NCBI GenBank assembly: GCA_041390125.1
Contig: JAWKQN010000011.1
Span: forward strand, 1-64,000
DNA: 64,000 nucleotides
DNA from: Gemmatimonadota bacterium
Lineage (GTDB): Bacteria; Gemmatimonadota; Gemmatimonadetes; Longimicrobiales; Gaopeijiaceae
Direction: 5' to 3'
Part shown: piece after piece, positions 42,336 to 51,900 of the stretch
Layout: each line of letters opens with the position of its first letter
How positions within the stretch are numbered: the first letter of the stretch is position 1
Program-made: the position numbers and the translations under genes
The notes under the pieces: model-generated
Database searches by the model: none
What the model saw: the letters and a program-made list of their open reading frames with translations, nothing else
Told to the model about the DNA's origin: nothing

Positions 42336-42364
42336 AGCCCCGTCAGCATCGAGCTGACGGGGCT
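42336..42364. terminator. Terminator hairpin between the esterase gene and tRNA-Asn
   Basis: A perfect 11-bp stem (AGCCCCGTCAG, CTGACGGGGCT) with a 7-base loop. It lies 36 bases downstream of the tRNA-Asn 3' end, on the minus strand, and 76 bases after the plus-strand esterase stop. It probably terminates the tRNA transcript and may act in both directions. Confidence 0.75.
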
Positions 42365-42400
42365 CTCGGATCGCGCACCGATCCGGGATCCGGACGGCAG

Positions 42401-42474
42401 CTCCCGCGGCTGGACTCGAACCAGCGACACCCTGATTAACAGTCAGGTGCTCTAACCAACTGAGCTACGCGGGA
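42401..42474 (-). tRNA. tRNA-Asn (anticodon GTT)
   Basis: A 74-base cloverleaf on the minus strand. The acceptor stem pairs TCCCGCG with CGCGGGA, discriminator G; the D-arm contains AGCTCAGTTGGTTAGAGC; the anticodon loop CTGTTAA gives anticodon GTT at plus-strand 42438-42440; and the T-arm includes GGTTCGAGTCC. CCA is not encoded. It is flanked downstream by a terminator-like hairpin. Confidence 0.97.
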
Positions 42475-42611
42475 AGAACCCCTCTGGAGAGGGGAAACAA
42501 AGGTATCCGCACCGGTCGGGGGGGTCAACGGAATCCGGCCCCAGCTCCGACCGCCCGGCGTTCCCTGGCGCGGGCGTGCCATTGGAGCATCGGCGGATGA
42601 TCCCGGATGCT

Positions 42612-43226
42612 TCAGGCTCCGATGGGCAACCGCGTCTGCGAGCGATCCGTGGCCGGTACCTCGTGGCAGCGCCGGCACCGTGCCTCGTAGCTCTCGAGTC
42701 CCCCCACCTGGATGGTCGGGCCCTCGGCCGGGGCCGGCTTGCCGTCGATCAGGCGCTGATTCCGGGTGGCCACGTCCCCGCACTTCACGCAGATGGCGTG
42801 CAGCTTGTCGATCTTCTCGGCCACGGCCAGGAGCTGCGGCATCGGCCCGAAGGGCTCGCCCCGGAAGTCCATGTCGGTCCCGGCCACGATCACGCGGATG
42901 CCCCGTCCGGCCAGGGCGTTGACCACCGGGATGATCCCCGGATCGAGGAACTGGGCTTCGTCGATGGCCACCACGCGGGTCCCGGGCCGGACCCGCTCGG
43001 CGATGTGCGCCGAGGAGGAGACGGGCTCGGCCTCGATGGTGCGGCCATCGTGTGAAGAGATCCGCTGGATGCCGCCGTAGCGATCGTCCAGGTGGGACTT
43101 GAATACCTGCACGGTCCGGCCGGCGATCAACGCCCGCCGGACCCGCCGGAGCAACTCCTCCGACTTTCCGGAGAACATCACGCCGGCGACCACCTCGATC
43201 CATCCGTCCTGATTGCCCAGGTACAT
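42612..43226 (-). CDS. tdk: Thymidine kinase
   Basis: A 204-residue type II thymidine kinase that phosphorylates thymidine with ATP in the salvage pathway. Walker A is GVMFSGKSEE (residues 15-24), Walker B VVAIDEAQFLD, and a lasso region GTDMDFRGEPFG precedes the zinc site formed by CVKC and CRRCH. The substrate-binding segment VGGLESYEARC is near the C-terminus. Length is that of the family. ATG 43226 is the first of the conserved sequence. It is transcribed away from the phosphatase gene, sharing a 193-base divergent region. Confidence 0.95.
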   Translation of the reverse strand: MYLGNQDGWIEVVAGVMFSGKSEELLRRVRRALIAGRTVQVFKSHLDDRYGGIQRISSHDGRTIEAEPVSSSAHIAERVRPGTRVVAIDEAQFLDPGIIPVVNALAGRGIRVIVAGTDMDFRGEPFGPMPQLLAVAEKIDKLHAICVKCGDVATRNQRLIDGKPAPAEGPTIQVGGLESYEARCRRCHEVPATDRSQTRLPIGA

Positions 43227-43419
43227 GGCTACTACGGTAGGGCGGGGGCCCCGGCCCCGGTAGGCCGGTTCCCGCCGGCCCGTCCCGCGCCCGTAGCCGG
43301 ATCGAAGCCGATCCGTCACCTTCTCCCGGTTGGCCCGTCGCGGCCGGGACAGCACGTTCCACAGGGCGGGCTCCCCTGCGGGCGCCGTGCCCCACGTCCT
43401 CGTCAGCCACCCACATCGT

Positions 43420-45039
43420 ATGTCGACTCCGAGGGGCCCCCGCCACCACCTCGCGCCCGCTGCGCTGCGCGTGGCCTCCCTGCTCGCCCTGCTGGGCGGC
43501 GCCGGTTGTGCGGCCACTCCCGCCCCCGCACCCGATCCCGACGTCCGGCTGGTCGTGGCCCTGGTCGTGGATCAGCTCCGCGCGGACCTGCTCACGCGCT
43601 ACGACACCCTGTTCACGGGCGGCTTCCGCCGCCTGGCCGACCAGGGCTTCCGCTACACCAACGCGACCCAGGACCATGCCGTCACCGAGACCGCGGCCGG
43701 CCACGCCACGCTGTCGACGGGTGTCGTGCCTTCGAAGCACGGCATCGTGTCCAACACGTGGTACGAGGAGCGCGACGGCACCTGGACCGCGGTCTACGCC
43801 GTGGAGGATCCGTCGAGCCCCGTGCTGGGTGAGCCCGACCTCGAAGGCCGCTCGCCTGCGAACCTTGAGCGGGACGGCCTTGCGGATTGGATGCGCGCGC
43901 ACCGACCGGAAGCCAGGGTGGCGTCGGTCTCGCGCAAGGACCGGGCTGCGATCACCATGGCGGCCCGGCAGCGCGGGGAGGTGTACTGGCTGTCGCCCGG
44001 AAGTGGCCGCTTCGTCACGTCGGCGTTCTACACCGACGCCTATCCCGAATGGTTGGATCGATTCAACCGCGACACACTGCCGGTCTTCTATGCGGATTCG
44101 GTGTGGGAGCAGAAGTGGCCGGAGAAGCGGTTCGCCACGCCGCGAGGGGACACGGCCGCATACGAAGGCGATGGGGTGCACAGCTACTTCCCCCACCGCT
44201 TCACGGACGAGTCGCGGCGACAGGATACGCGCGGGTTCAATCTCTGGATCGCCGAGACGCCCGTGATCGACGCGGCCACGTTGGCGTTGGCTCGTGCCGC
44301 ACTCACGGAGTTGGCGTTGGGGCAGGACTCGGTTCCCGACTACCTGTCCGTGTCGCTGTCGCAGACGGACGCGGTGGGCCATGACTACGGCCCGCTGAGT
44401 CGCGAGCAACTCGACAACCTGCTCCGGCTGGACCAGGAGCTCGGCGACTTCCTGGCGTTCCTCGACCGCACGGTGGGTCCGGAGCACTGGGTCCTCGGGT
44501 TGTCCGCGGACCATGGCGTCGTGGACGTACCCGAGTACCTCGCGTCACTCGGCGTGGACGCGGGCCGGCTGAACCGCGCCCAGCTCGACGAGGTCCGGAA
44601 GATCCTGGACAGCGTCTCGACCCCCACGGGTGCGCAGCGCGTGCGCGACCTCTCGGCCGCGCTGCCGCGTCTGCCGTTCATCGTGTCCGCTCCGATCCTC
44701 GGGTACGTGGCGGACACCGAGCAGGCGGCCGATACGTTCCAGCGCCTGTGGGAGAATTCCTGGTTTCCGGGTCGCGCCACGGGTCCGTTGGCCGCCGAAG
44801 GCCTGGAGGTCCTGCTGACCGAGCACTGGCTGTGGACCACGGACCTGCGTGGGACCACCCACGGGTCCCCGTACCTCTACGACCGGAGCGTCCCGTTGGT
44901 CTTCCTCGGCGCCGGCGTCAGGGCCGGCTCGTCGGACGAGCCGGCGCGCACGGTCGATTTCGCCCCGACGCTGGCTGCGCTCGCCGGCATCCCCACTCCC
45001 GCAGATCTGGACGGCCGCCCGTTGCCCGTGTCGCGCTAG
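43420..45039 (+). CDS. PafA-like alkaline phosphatase lipoprotein
   Basis: A 539-residue lipoprotein (lipobox GGAGC, Cys30) of the alkaline phosphatase superfamily, resembling PafA and nucleotide pyrophosphatase/phosphodiesterase enzymes. VVALVVDQLRADLL contains the first metal-binding Asp51. HAVTETAAGHATLSTG carries the nucleophilic Thr, SQTDAVGHDYG two further ligands, and GLSADHGVVD the last Asp-His pair. Proteins of this type hydrolyse phosphomonoesters or diesters outside the cytoplasm. ATG 43420 is chosen because it starts a short basic region before the lipobox; the longer frame from 43330 adds 30 implausible residues. Confidence 0.85.
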   Translation: MSTPRGPRHHLAPAALRVASLLALLGGAGCAATPAPAPDPDVRLVVALVVDQLRADLLTRYDTLFTGGFRRLADQGFRYTNATQDHAVTETAAGHATLSTGVVPSKHGIVSNTWYEERDGTWTAVYAVEDPSSPVLGEPDLEGRSPANLERDGLADWMRAHRPEARVASVSRKDRAAITMAARQRGEVYWLSPGSGRFVTSAFYTDAYPEWLDRFNRDTLPVFYADSVWEQKWPEKRFATPRGDTAAYEGDGVHSYFPHRFTDESRRQDTRGFNLWIAETPVIDAATLALARAALTELALGQDSVPDYLSVSLSQTDAVGHDYGPLSREQLDNLLRLDQELGDFLAFLDRTVGPEHWVLGLSADHGVVDVPEYLASLGVDAGRLNRAQLDEVRKILDSVSTPTGAQRVRDLSAALPRLPFIVSAPILGYVADTEQAADTFQRLWENSWFPGRATGPLAAEGLEVLLTEHWLWTTDLRGTTHGSPYLYDRSVPLVFLGAGVRAGSSDEPARTVDFAPTLAALAGIPTPADLDGRPLPVSR

Positions 45040-45462
45040 CGACGATCGCCCGTGCGAAGTTGCCCGGGCGCAACAGCCGCGCCCGTCGCTCCTCTGCGTC
45101 AAGGCTGCGGGGCAGGTGTGCGACACGCACTCCTAACGCACACCGCGCACTACGCTTAGGACGTGCGTAGCGCGCACGCCACGCTCCAGGGGCCGTTCGG
45201 GGCGTGCCGTGTGCCCCGATCCGCTCGTGGTTCCGGTCGGCGCGCGTACGCGAATCGTGCGCACTCGACCTTGACAGCACGTCACCACGAGTCGCATGAA
45301 TACCCCCCTTTTCCCCTCCCCGCTCATCGTGATCGATGGTGCAGCGGGACGTGTCGGCTTCGGCGGGAGGGTCCCAGCGCGGGACCGCCGGAGGATACGT
45401 TCCTGCTAGGCGTCATCGGGGGCGGGCCCGATGATCTTCCGCCGGAAACGCGCGTGTCGGAC
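45040..45462. other. Intergenic region, 423 bp
   Basis: No supported gene. It contains an imperfect inverted repeat (GCGCACTACGC and GCGTAGCGCGC, about 45147-45180), a possible -35 box TTGACA at 45271-45276 with a weak -10 (CATGAA) 18 bases downstream, and a pyrimidine-rich run at 45302-45320. These could drive the first paralogue gene, with a 5' leader of about 150 bases. The gene's own frame stays open upstream to 45163, so a start before 45463 cannot be excluded. Confidence 0.5.
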
Positions 45463-46344
45463 ATGCAGCGAAGCACCGCGACGAACGACCCGGGTTGGTT
45501 CCGGAGAGCCGAGTCCCTGCTGGAGACGCTGAACGGGGTGCTGTCTGCCCGTGTCGTCGCGCGTCCCGGTGGGCCGGTCGAGGAGGTGCATCTCCTCACC
45601 ACGGACGAGATCCAGCCGAAGCAGACCGTGCGCAACGTCGAGTCGGCGTTGCAGGCGCAGTTCGGCCTCAGCATCGACCACCGGAAGATCTCGGTGGCCC
45701 AGACCACACGCAGGGAGATCAAGGTCGTGCCCGGCGAGCCTGCCGTGCGGCGCGAGCGGGGTTTCCCGGAGCCGGCTCGGCCACCCCTGCGGGAGACCGA
45801 AGCGCTCCGCCCGCAGCCGGCCGCGCCCGCGCTCCCCGACGAGGAGGGGCTGGAGAAGCGGATCCTCTTCGTGGGCCATTCGGTCGAGAGCCTCCGCTCC
45901 CAGCGCCTGCGCATGCGCGTGGCCCTGGAGTGGCTCGACCGCCGTTATGTCGGTGAGGCCGCCGGGGCCGACGTGCCGCGGAGCCGGATCGAAGGGTTCG
46001 CCAACGCGACCCTGCGCGCGCTCGAACAGATCCTGAGCAGCTCGGTCTCGCCGGAGGAGGCCGAGTCGCTCGCCCTCAGTCTCGAAGGCGTCAAGGTCGT
46101 GGAGGCCTTCGACCGGGACTTCGTGCTGGTGGCCGTGAACGCCCTGTTCGACCGGAAGATCCTCGTGCTCACCGGCGCGGGGTCCGTCCAGGACAGCCCG
46201 GAGCGGGCGGTGATCCTGGCCACCCTGCAGGCGACGGACCGCCGGGTACGCGCATTCCTCGAAGGCGTCGAGAAGCTGCCCTCCCGTCCCGGGGGACCGC
46301 TGACGCCACCGGACGCCGCCGATCCGTTCGAGGTCTGGGGGTAA
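45463..46344 (+). CDS. Two-domain hypothetical protein, paralogue 1
   Basis: A 293-residue protein of a family I cannot name. The N-terminal domain (residues about 10-75) reads ETLNGVLSARVVARPGGPVE, EVHLLTTDEIQPKQTVRNVE, then LQAQFGLSIDHRKISVAQT; it looks like a small alpha/beta ligand- or RNA-binding fold. After a Pro-rich linker, the C-terminal domain (about 130-280) has RILFVGHSVE, SRIEGFANATLRALEQIL and VILATLQATDRRVRAFLEG. Both domains recur in the next gene, so they are paralogues. The tail ends DPFEVWG. ATG 45463 is used; GTG 45454 is an alternative. Confidence 0.7.
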   Translation: MQRSTATNDPGWFRRAESLLETLNGVLSARVVARPGGPVEEVHLLTTDEIQPKQTVRNVESALQAQFGLSIDHRKISVAQTTRREIKVVPGEPAVRRERGFPEPARPPLRETEALRPQPAAPALPDEEGLEKRILFVGHSVESLRSQRLRMRVALEWLDRRYVGEAAGADVPRSRIEGFANATLRALEQILSSSVSPEEAESLALSLEGVKVVEAFDRDFVLVAVNALFDRKILVLTGAGSVQDSPERAVILATLQATDRRVRAFLEGVEKLPSRPGGPLTPPDAADPFEVWG

Positions 46345-46352
46345 TCCCCTGG

Positions 46353-46381
46353 TTGACATCGACTTGGCCCAGATCTAACCT
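46353..46381 (+). promoter_or_regulatory. Candidate promoter between the two paralogues, with operator-like repeat
   Basis: A consensus -35 TTGACA (46353-46358), a 17-base spacer, and TAACCT (46376-46381). A 7-bp inverted repeat, GGCCCAG (46366-46372) and CTGGGCC (46380-46386), overlaps the -10 box. If active, the second paralogue and following genes are transcribed independently of the first, with a leader of about 200 bases. Confidence 0.5.
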
Positions 46382-46588
46382 GGGCCGCGTTATCGAAACA
46401 TCTGACGGCTAACCCCCCAGCCGCATGCTCGATCACGTGCGCATCCCTTTCAAGGGACCGCGCCCGGGTGACTTTTTGACCCCGGGTGCTGTCCATCCAT
46501 TGAGAGAGGGTCGCCGGGACCGAGCCCTGCCCATCCCCGCCTGCGTGCGCGGACCCGGGCGAGGAGCCGTGCGGCGCAGCGCTGAACC

Positions 46589-47302
46589 TTGAGCGCGATC
46601 CCGTCGTGTGAGCTCGGGCCCTGGTCGCTCGAGCACGCCCAGATGGCGATCCGGCGCCTTGGAGGGGTGGTCGAAAGTGAGATCCGGTCCAGCTCCGATG
46701 GCGTGGAGGTGCGGCTTGTCGCCGCGCCAGGCCGATCGGCGGCTTCCCTCCCGGACCGCGTCCGCGCTGCCCTCTTCATCCACTTCGGGCTCCCCGCGCA
46801 CCGGCTCGACGTCCAGGTGGCTCCGTTCCGGTTCCCGGATCGGAACGGATTGCCGGGTGGCAGGGGTCCGGGCCAGCCTCCCCTCACGCGAGGGCGGCTC
46901 GTGCTGATCGGCCATCACCTGCTGTCGGCGGCCCAGGGCCGGGCCTCCGCGACCGTACGAATCGCCTGGAAAGACAGGCGTTTCGAGGGGGCGGCCAGTG
47001 GCTCGGATGTTGCACACGCGCAAATGGACATCCTGGCTTCGGCCACGCTGCGGGCGGTCGAGTCCGCTGCCTGGTCCGGCCGGGATGATGGAAGGGACCG
47101 CGTTCATCTGGATCTGGAGGGCACCGCGGTGGTCCCAGGGGCCGAGCGCCCCTCGGTCCTGGTGTCCGTCCACGCGGTTCGGGGTCGGGAAACGCAGACA
47201 CTCGCCGGCGCCGTAGGCGTCGCCGACAACGCGAACCGAGCTGCGGTGCTCGCCACGTTACAGGCTACGGACCGATGGGTTCGTGGGCAGTTACGCGGCT
47301 GA
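46589..47302 (+). CDS. Two-domain hypothetical protein, paralogue 2
   Basis: A 237-residue paralogue of the preceding gene. The N-terminal domain aligns across LEHAQMAIRRLGGVVESEIR, VEVRLVAAPGRSAASLPDRV and FIHFGLPAHRLDVQVAP; the C-terminal domain across RGRLVLIGHHL, HAQMDILASATLRAVESA and AAVLATLQATDRWVRGQLRG. The linker is much shorter than in paralogue 1. No transmembrane or signal sequence is seen, so it is probably cytoplasmic. The start shown is TTG 46589, without a clear ribosome binding site; a later ATG at about 46641 would remove part of the first domain. Function unknown. Confidence 0.65.
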   Translation: MSAIPSCELGPWSLEHAQMAIRRLGGVVESEIRSSSDGVEVRLVAAPGRSAASLPDRVRAALFIHFGLPAHRLDVQVAPFRFPDRNGLPGGRGPGQPPLTRGRLVLIGHHLLSAAQGRASATVRIAWKDRRFEGAASGSDVAHAQMDILASATLRAVESAAWSGRDDGRDRVHLDLEGTAVVPGAERPSVLVSVHAVRGRETQTLAGAVGVADNANRAAVLATLQATDRWVRGQLRG

Positions 47303-47448
47303 CACCGATGCAGACCAACCTGGAATGAGGAGGACCCCCTCGGTCGACCTGGAGCGAAGCTGAGCTTTAGAGCGGATAGCGAAGCCACGATCCTGCCCGC
47401 GCAAGCGGACTCAATTGTCCACACGTTCCCTTGGGGAGGTGAGGCAAA

Positions 47449-47520
47449 GTGGTCTTCGATAGGCTCTTTGACACGTTGGGCCAAGCTCTGCTGGCCATGC
47501 TCGGCGGTTGGAAGTGGTAG
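47449..47520 (+). CDS. Small ORF, 23-residue amphipathic peptide
   Basis: Starts at GTG 47449 with GGAGGTGAGG directly upstream at ideal spacing, the best ribosome binding site in this segment. It encodes 23 residues including FDRLFDTLGQALLAML and a C-terminal WKW, which would form an amphipathic helix. It stops at TAG 47518-47520, 11 bases before the HD-GYP start, which itself has only a weak site. It may be a leader peptide that couples translation, or a small membrane-active protein. There is no homologue evidence. Confidence 0.5.
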   Translation: MVFDRLFDTLGQALLAMLGGWKW

Positions 47521-47531
47521 CATAGGCTTCC

Positions 47532-48908
47532 GTGGGGGTCCTTCTTCGACTGATGCGAAGTAACGCACTCGCTCTCTACATTGGCTTCGTCGCGCTTTCC
47601 GCGCTCGGCGTCGCTGTACAACTTGATTGGCCGACACTGACCACGTTCAGTGCGTCCAGTTGGGCGGGGCTGGCTGTATTCATCCTGCTGGACGTGTTCT
47701 CCGACTACCTTTCGTTGCCGCTGGTGGTTGGCAGGAGCCGGAGCAGCCAATCGATTAGCTTCATCCTCCAGTTTGCCTGCGTTCTGGTCCTGGGCCCGGC
47801 CGCTGCTACACTGGTTGCGGCAATAAGCTCGGGCGTCGCTGAACTCGTGGCCAGGCGCGGGTTGCTTCGCGGAATTTTCAATCCTGCGCAGTACACACTT
47901 GCGACCGGCCTTGGGGGACTCGCCTTCACCGCCCTCGGGGGCCGCGCGGTTCCTTCGGACTTCACCTTCTCCTTTGCTCCCTTCTTGGGGTTTGGCTTGA
48001 CGGTGGTTCTCGTCAACCTTGCCGCCGTCTCGGTTGTCCTTTCGCTGGATCAGGGTCTCAGTGTTCGGGAGGTGGTGGGGCGCCTCGTTGGCAAGCGGGG
48101 AATCACGGTTCTCTACGACGTACTTGTAGCGCCGTTCGCCGTTGTCATCGCTGTCGTATACGCACGCCTGGGGGCACCGGGTCTACTGGGTACTTCCTTC
48201 CTACTGCTCTGGGTTCGACGTTCGTATCTGGTGAGCCATCAGCTGCAGCAAGCGAATCGCGACCTATTGAAAGCCCTGGTAAAGGCCATCGAGACGCGAG
48301 ACCCGTACACCTCCGGGCACTCTGTCAGGGTAGCGGAGCTGGCGAGTCGGGCTGCGCGATCGCTGAACTTGAAGACGAGCCGCATCGAGGATATCGAAAC
48401 CGCCGCGCTCTTGCATGACGTGGGAAAGATCGATGCCATCTACTCTGAGATCCTGATGAAGAAGGGTAGCCTTTCGCATGAGGAGATGGAGATAATCAAG
48501 TCTCACGTCGAGAAGGGGGTGGAGCTTCTTACGTCTCTCTCCTCCTTCCGCTCCGAGGTGATCGCCGCGGTTCGGCACCATCACGAGCGCTTCGACGGAA
48601 CCGGCTACCCTGATGGTCTATCGGGCATCGACATTCCGCTCGGCGCGCGCATCATCAAGATCTGTGATGCCGTGGACGCGATGCTGTCAGATCGCCCATA
48701 CCGAAAGGCACTCGCGATTCCTGATGTGCGTGAACAGTTGCTGATCTTCGCCGATCGCGAGTTCGATCCGCAGCTCGTCACCCTGTTCCTATCCGATGAG
48801 GTGCTTGAGCGCCACTCGGCGGCAATTCGGGCTTCACTGGAAGAGGTTGCAGCGAAGCAAATTGCGGACGAGCCGTCCTCGTCGCTCAGGCTTGCTAGTC
48901 ACGGCTAG
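47532..48908 (+). CDS. Membrane HD-GYP cyclic-di-GMP phosphodiesterase
   Basis: A 458-residue protein. Residues 1-220 hold about six membrane spans with no recognised sensor name, ending in SHQLQQANRDLLKALVKAIE. The HD-GYP domain follows: TRDPYTSGHSVRVAELA, LLHDVGKID around residue 296, HVEKGVELL, and the diagnostic HHHERFDGTGYP around residue 350. All metal ligands are present, so hydrolysis of cyclic di-GMP (or a related cyclic dinucleotide) is expected. The start is GTG 47532, close after a small ORF. The gene lies in a stretch of lower G+C than its neighbours, and its last 14 bases overlap the convergent gene. Confidence 0.88.
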   Translation: MGVLLRLMRSNALALYIGFVALSALGVAVQLDWPTLTTFSASSWAGLAVFILLDVFSDYLSLPLVVGRSRSSQSISFILQFACVLVLGPAAATLVAAISSGVAELVARRGLLRGIFNPAQYTLATGLGGLAFTALGGRAVPSDFTFSFAPFLGFGLTVVLVNLAAVSVVLSLDQGLSVREVVGRLVGKRGITVLYDVLVAPFAVVIAVVYARLGAPGLLGTSFLLLWVRRSYLVSHQLQQANRDLLKALVKAIETRDPYTSGHSVRVAELASRAARSLNLKTSRIEDIETAALLHDVGKIDAIYSEILMKKGSLSHEEMEIIKSHVEKGVELLTSLSSFRSEVIAAVRHHHERFDGTGYPDGLSGIDIPLGARIIKICDAVDAMLSDRPYRKALAIPDVREQLLIFADREFDPQLVTLFLSDEVLERHSAAIRASLEEVAAKQIADEPSSSLRLASHG

Positions 48909-51900
48909 CCACCACGGCTCGGAACCGTCGCAGCCTTTCTGGCAGGTCCAGCGCCACGGCCAACTGAACCCCCCTTTCCACCCGCTTATTTGCTTCGTGG
49001 GGGTCATGTACCCGAAGTAGAGGCAACACATCGAGCGTGAGGGAGATCCAGCGGCCCGGGCGTTGCGCATCGAGCGCGGCCGTATGTCGCTCAGCGCATT
49101 GGATCGCTGCTAGCGGACCACCTGTGCGCCGAGCTAGCACGAACTCGAGTTTGGCAAACAGGCCGCTATCAAGAAGTGGCGTGAGGGGGCCTGAGAAGCG
49201 GTCGGCAATGGAGTCGCGCCCCCTGCGTGCGCTGCGGAGCGCTCCCTCCAAAGCGTCGCACAGCGCAAGGCCAACACGTGCTGCGGTTCCACATTCATCC
49301 TCGGGAGACGGCGCCAGCTGAAGGGCTGATGAGAATGACAGGCGCGCCGCCGGAAGGTTGCCCTGCTCAACGTAGAGTTCGCCATAGTTGATGAGCAGTC
49401 GCTGCCTTTCGGGAAATAGGACCGCACCCGATATGATGCTGCTGCATTGGTCAAACAGCGCTCGTGCGCGGTCCACATCGCCCGCCTCCAATGCATGTGC
49501 TCCAGCATTGCTAGTGATACTGAAGGTCCTCGGAATGTCTCCCAACCTCTTCGCGAGGCTCAACCCCGCTTCGCATAGCTCACGCCCTTCTGCGGCGTTC
49601 AGTCGGGTCACCATGGCCAAGAACGCGATCCGCGCAGCGAGAGTCGCCAGCATCACTTCCGGCCGTGCCTTCGTGGTGCGCGCCAGTTCCAGACTCTTGG
49701 CTGTGTGCGCGTCCGCTCTCTCGATGTCGTTGAGAAAGACCCGGATGACTCCCAATCGGAGGGCGGTGCAGAGCGTGTGTTGATCATCCGAACTGAGGCA
49801 GCGGTCTACCCGCTCCAGAGCAAGGGCCGCGTTGGCCGCGAATCGCCCGCGTCTCTCATGATGTCGCAGCGTCTGCTCGGCGATCTCAACCATTAGACGG
49901 CTGTCCGCGCGTTGGGCAGCAGATGACCAGAGGTGCTCGAGCGCCTCGGCAACTTCCCCGTCCAAGCCGCTTCGTGACTCAGCTTCTAACAGTCGCAGTT
50001 GCGCCCATCGGTCGTGCTCGTTCGGGTCTCCCGCCGACGAGAGCGATCGTACGGTTGCCAGGAGGCGCCGTGCCTCTTCATGATCACATCGCTGCAAGAG
50101 CAACTCACCCAAGCGAAGCCGAACCGCTGAACGCTCAATAGGGGGCTCCGCGGTGTTATAGGCGACGCGGAGTAGGCCAATGGCTTCGGAGACGGCTCCG
50201 CCGCGCTCGGCGGCCGCCGCGGCGGCTCGGGCAAACATGAACGCGGTTGTCCGATCACCGGCACGGTAACAGTGAAGCGCGATCTCGCCTCGCGGCTGGG
50301 GACGCACGTCCATGAGCAAACGACCGGCCCGCCTATGCAGCAACTGCCTCCGCGCCCCCACGGCCCCCTGGAGCACACTCTGCCTCAGCAGCTCGTGCCA
50401 CAGCTCCGTGCCCTCCTCCCCCCACCGCACCAGCCCTGCCGCGTCGAGGCGTTCCAGGGAGGCGACGATGGCCTCCTCGTCGAGCCCGGTCAGGGCCAGA
50501 AGGTCGGTCAGCGACGCGACGCGGCCCCAGACCGCCAACGCCTCCAGGGTGCGTCGGTCGTCCGGGGTGAGGCCGGCGAGCCGCCGATCGAAGAGCTGCT
50601 GGATGGAGCTGGGCAGGTTGATCTCGTCCGGGCCGCTCGGCGGCAGGACCAGGTCGCCCGAGAGGCACTGACGGATCAGCTCGATCAGGAACAAGGGGTT
50701 GCCCTTCGCCAGGTCCTGGATCCACCGCGCCGCCTCGGCTCCCAGGTCCGCGCCCCCGAACTCGGCGGTGAGCTGCTTCTGGCTCGCCTCGTCGAGCGGG
50801 CCGAGCGCGAGCTCCTGGCACTCGGCCTCCGCCAGGAACGCATGCAGCTTGGAGCCTCGCTGGACGTGCTCCGGTCGGTACGTGAGCACCAGCGTGGCCG
50901 AGCCCGTCCGCCACCGGCGTCGGATGTACTCGAGCGCCGCCAGGGACGAATCGTCGATCCAGTGGGCGTCGTCGAGCACCACCACGATGGAGTGATTCGC
51001 CGCCAGCGCGTCGAAGAGCTGGCGGAGGGACTCGAGCAACCGTCGATGCAGGCTGCTCCGCTGGATCTCGGGGACCTCGATGGGCGCACCCGCGACCTGG
51101 GCGGCTTCGGGCAGGAACGTCAGCACCACGCTCCGCCACGGGTCCTCGACCCGGGTCAGCGCCTCGGCCACCTCCCGCGTGGAGAGCGCCTCGGTCAACG
51201 CGTTCAGCGCCACGTCCTTCTCCAGCTCTGCCAGGCGGGCCTCGAGGACCAGTCTTCCCTGGAGCGCCGCCGCAGCCAGGCTCTCCTGCAGGAGCCGCGT
51301 CTTCCCGAACCCGGCTTCCCCAACGATCGCGACGGTCTCGAAGTGATCGGCGCGCGGCTCCGCCAGCAGTGGGCGGAGCCGCGCCACCTCGGCCTCGCGC
51401 CCGTACATCCGCGGCTCCGAGCGGGGCGAGCGGAGGGTCGGCGCGGAACCCCGCTTCTGGCGCGCCAGCGACCGGATGCGCTGGAGCAGCGTCCGGGTCT
51501 CATCGGCAGCGCCCTGGCCGGGCCCCAGCGTCTCGACGAAGCTCTCGTACGTGGCGATCGCCTCCGCCGGTGAGCTGCAGAGCGCCTGCGCCCACATGAC
51601 GTTCCGCACCGCCATCTCGTTGCGCGGATCGAGCAACCGAAGGGCCTGCGCTGCCGCCAGCGACCGCGGCCCCCACTGTCCCTGCGCCTCCGCAGCCGAC
51701 CATTGCCGGGCAGCCGCCTTGCGCAGGGACTCGCGCAAGGATAGACGCCGCCGGTCCAGCCAATCCTGGTACTCCGTCGTCGGCACGACCGGCAACACGT
51801 CCAGGAATCCGAGCCCCACCAGAGCAGCGGCCTCATCGTAGCGGCCCTGTTCCAGATGCTCGCTGAAGTCGCGCAGGTCGCTGGGCATGTGCGGCGGCCG

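Noticed and set aside
42401..42474. Integration site of a genomic island at the tRNA-Asn gene
   Set aside because: No integrase, no repeated 3' tRNA fragment and no composition change at the gene itself; the neighbours are ordinary.
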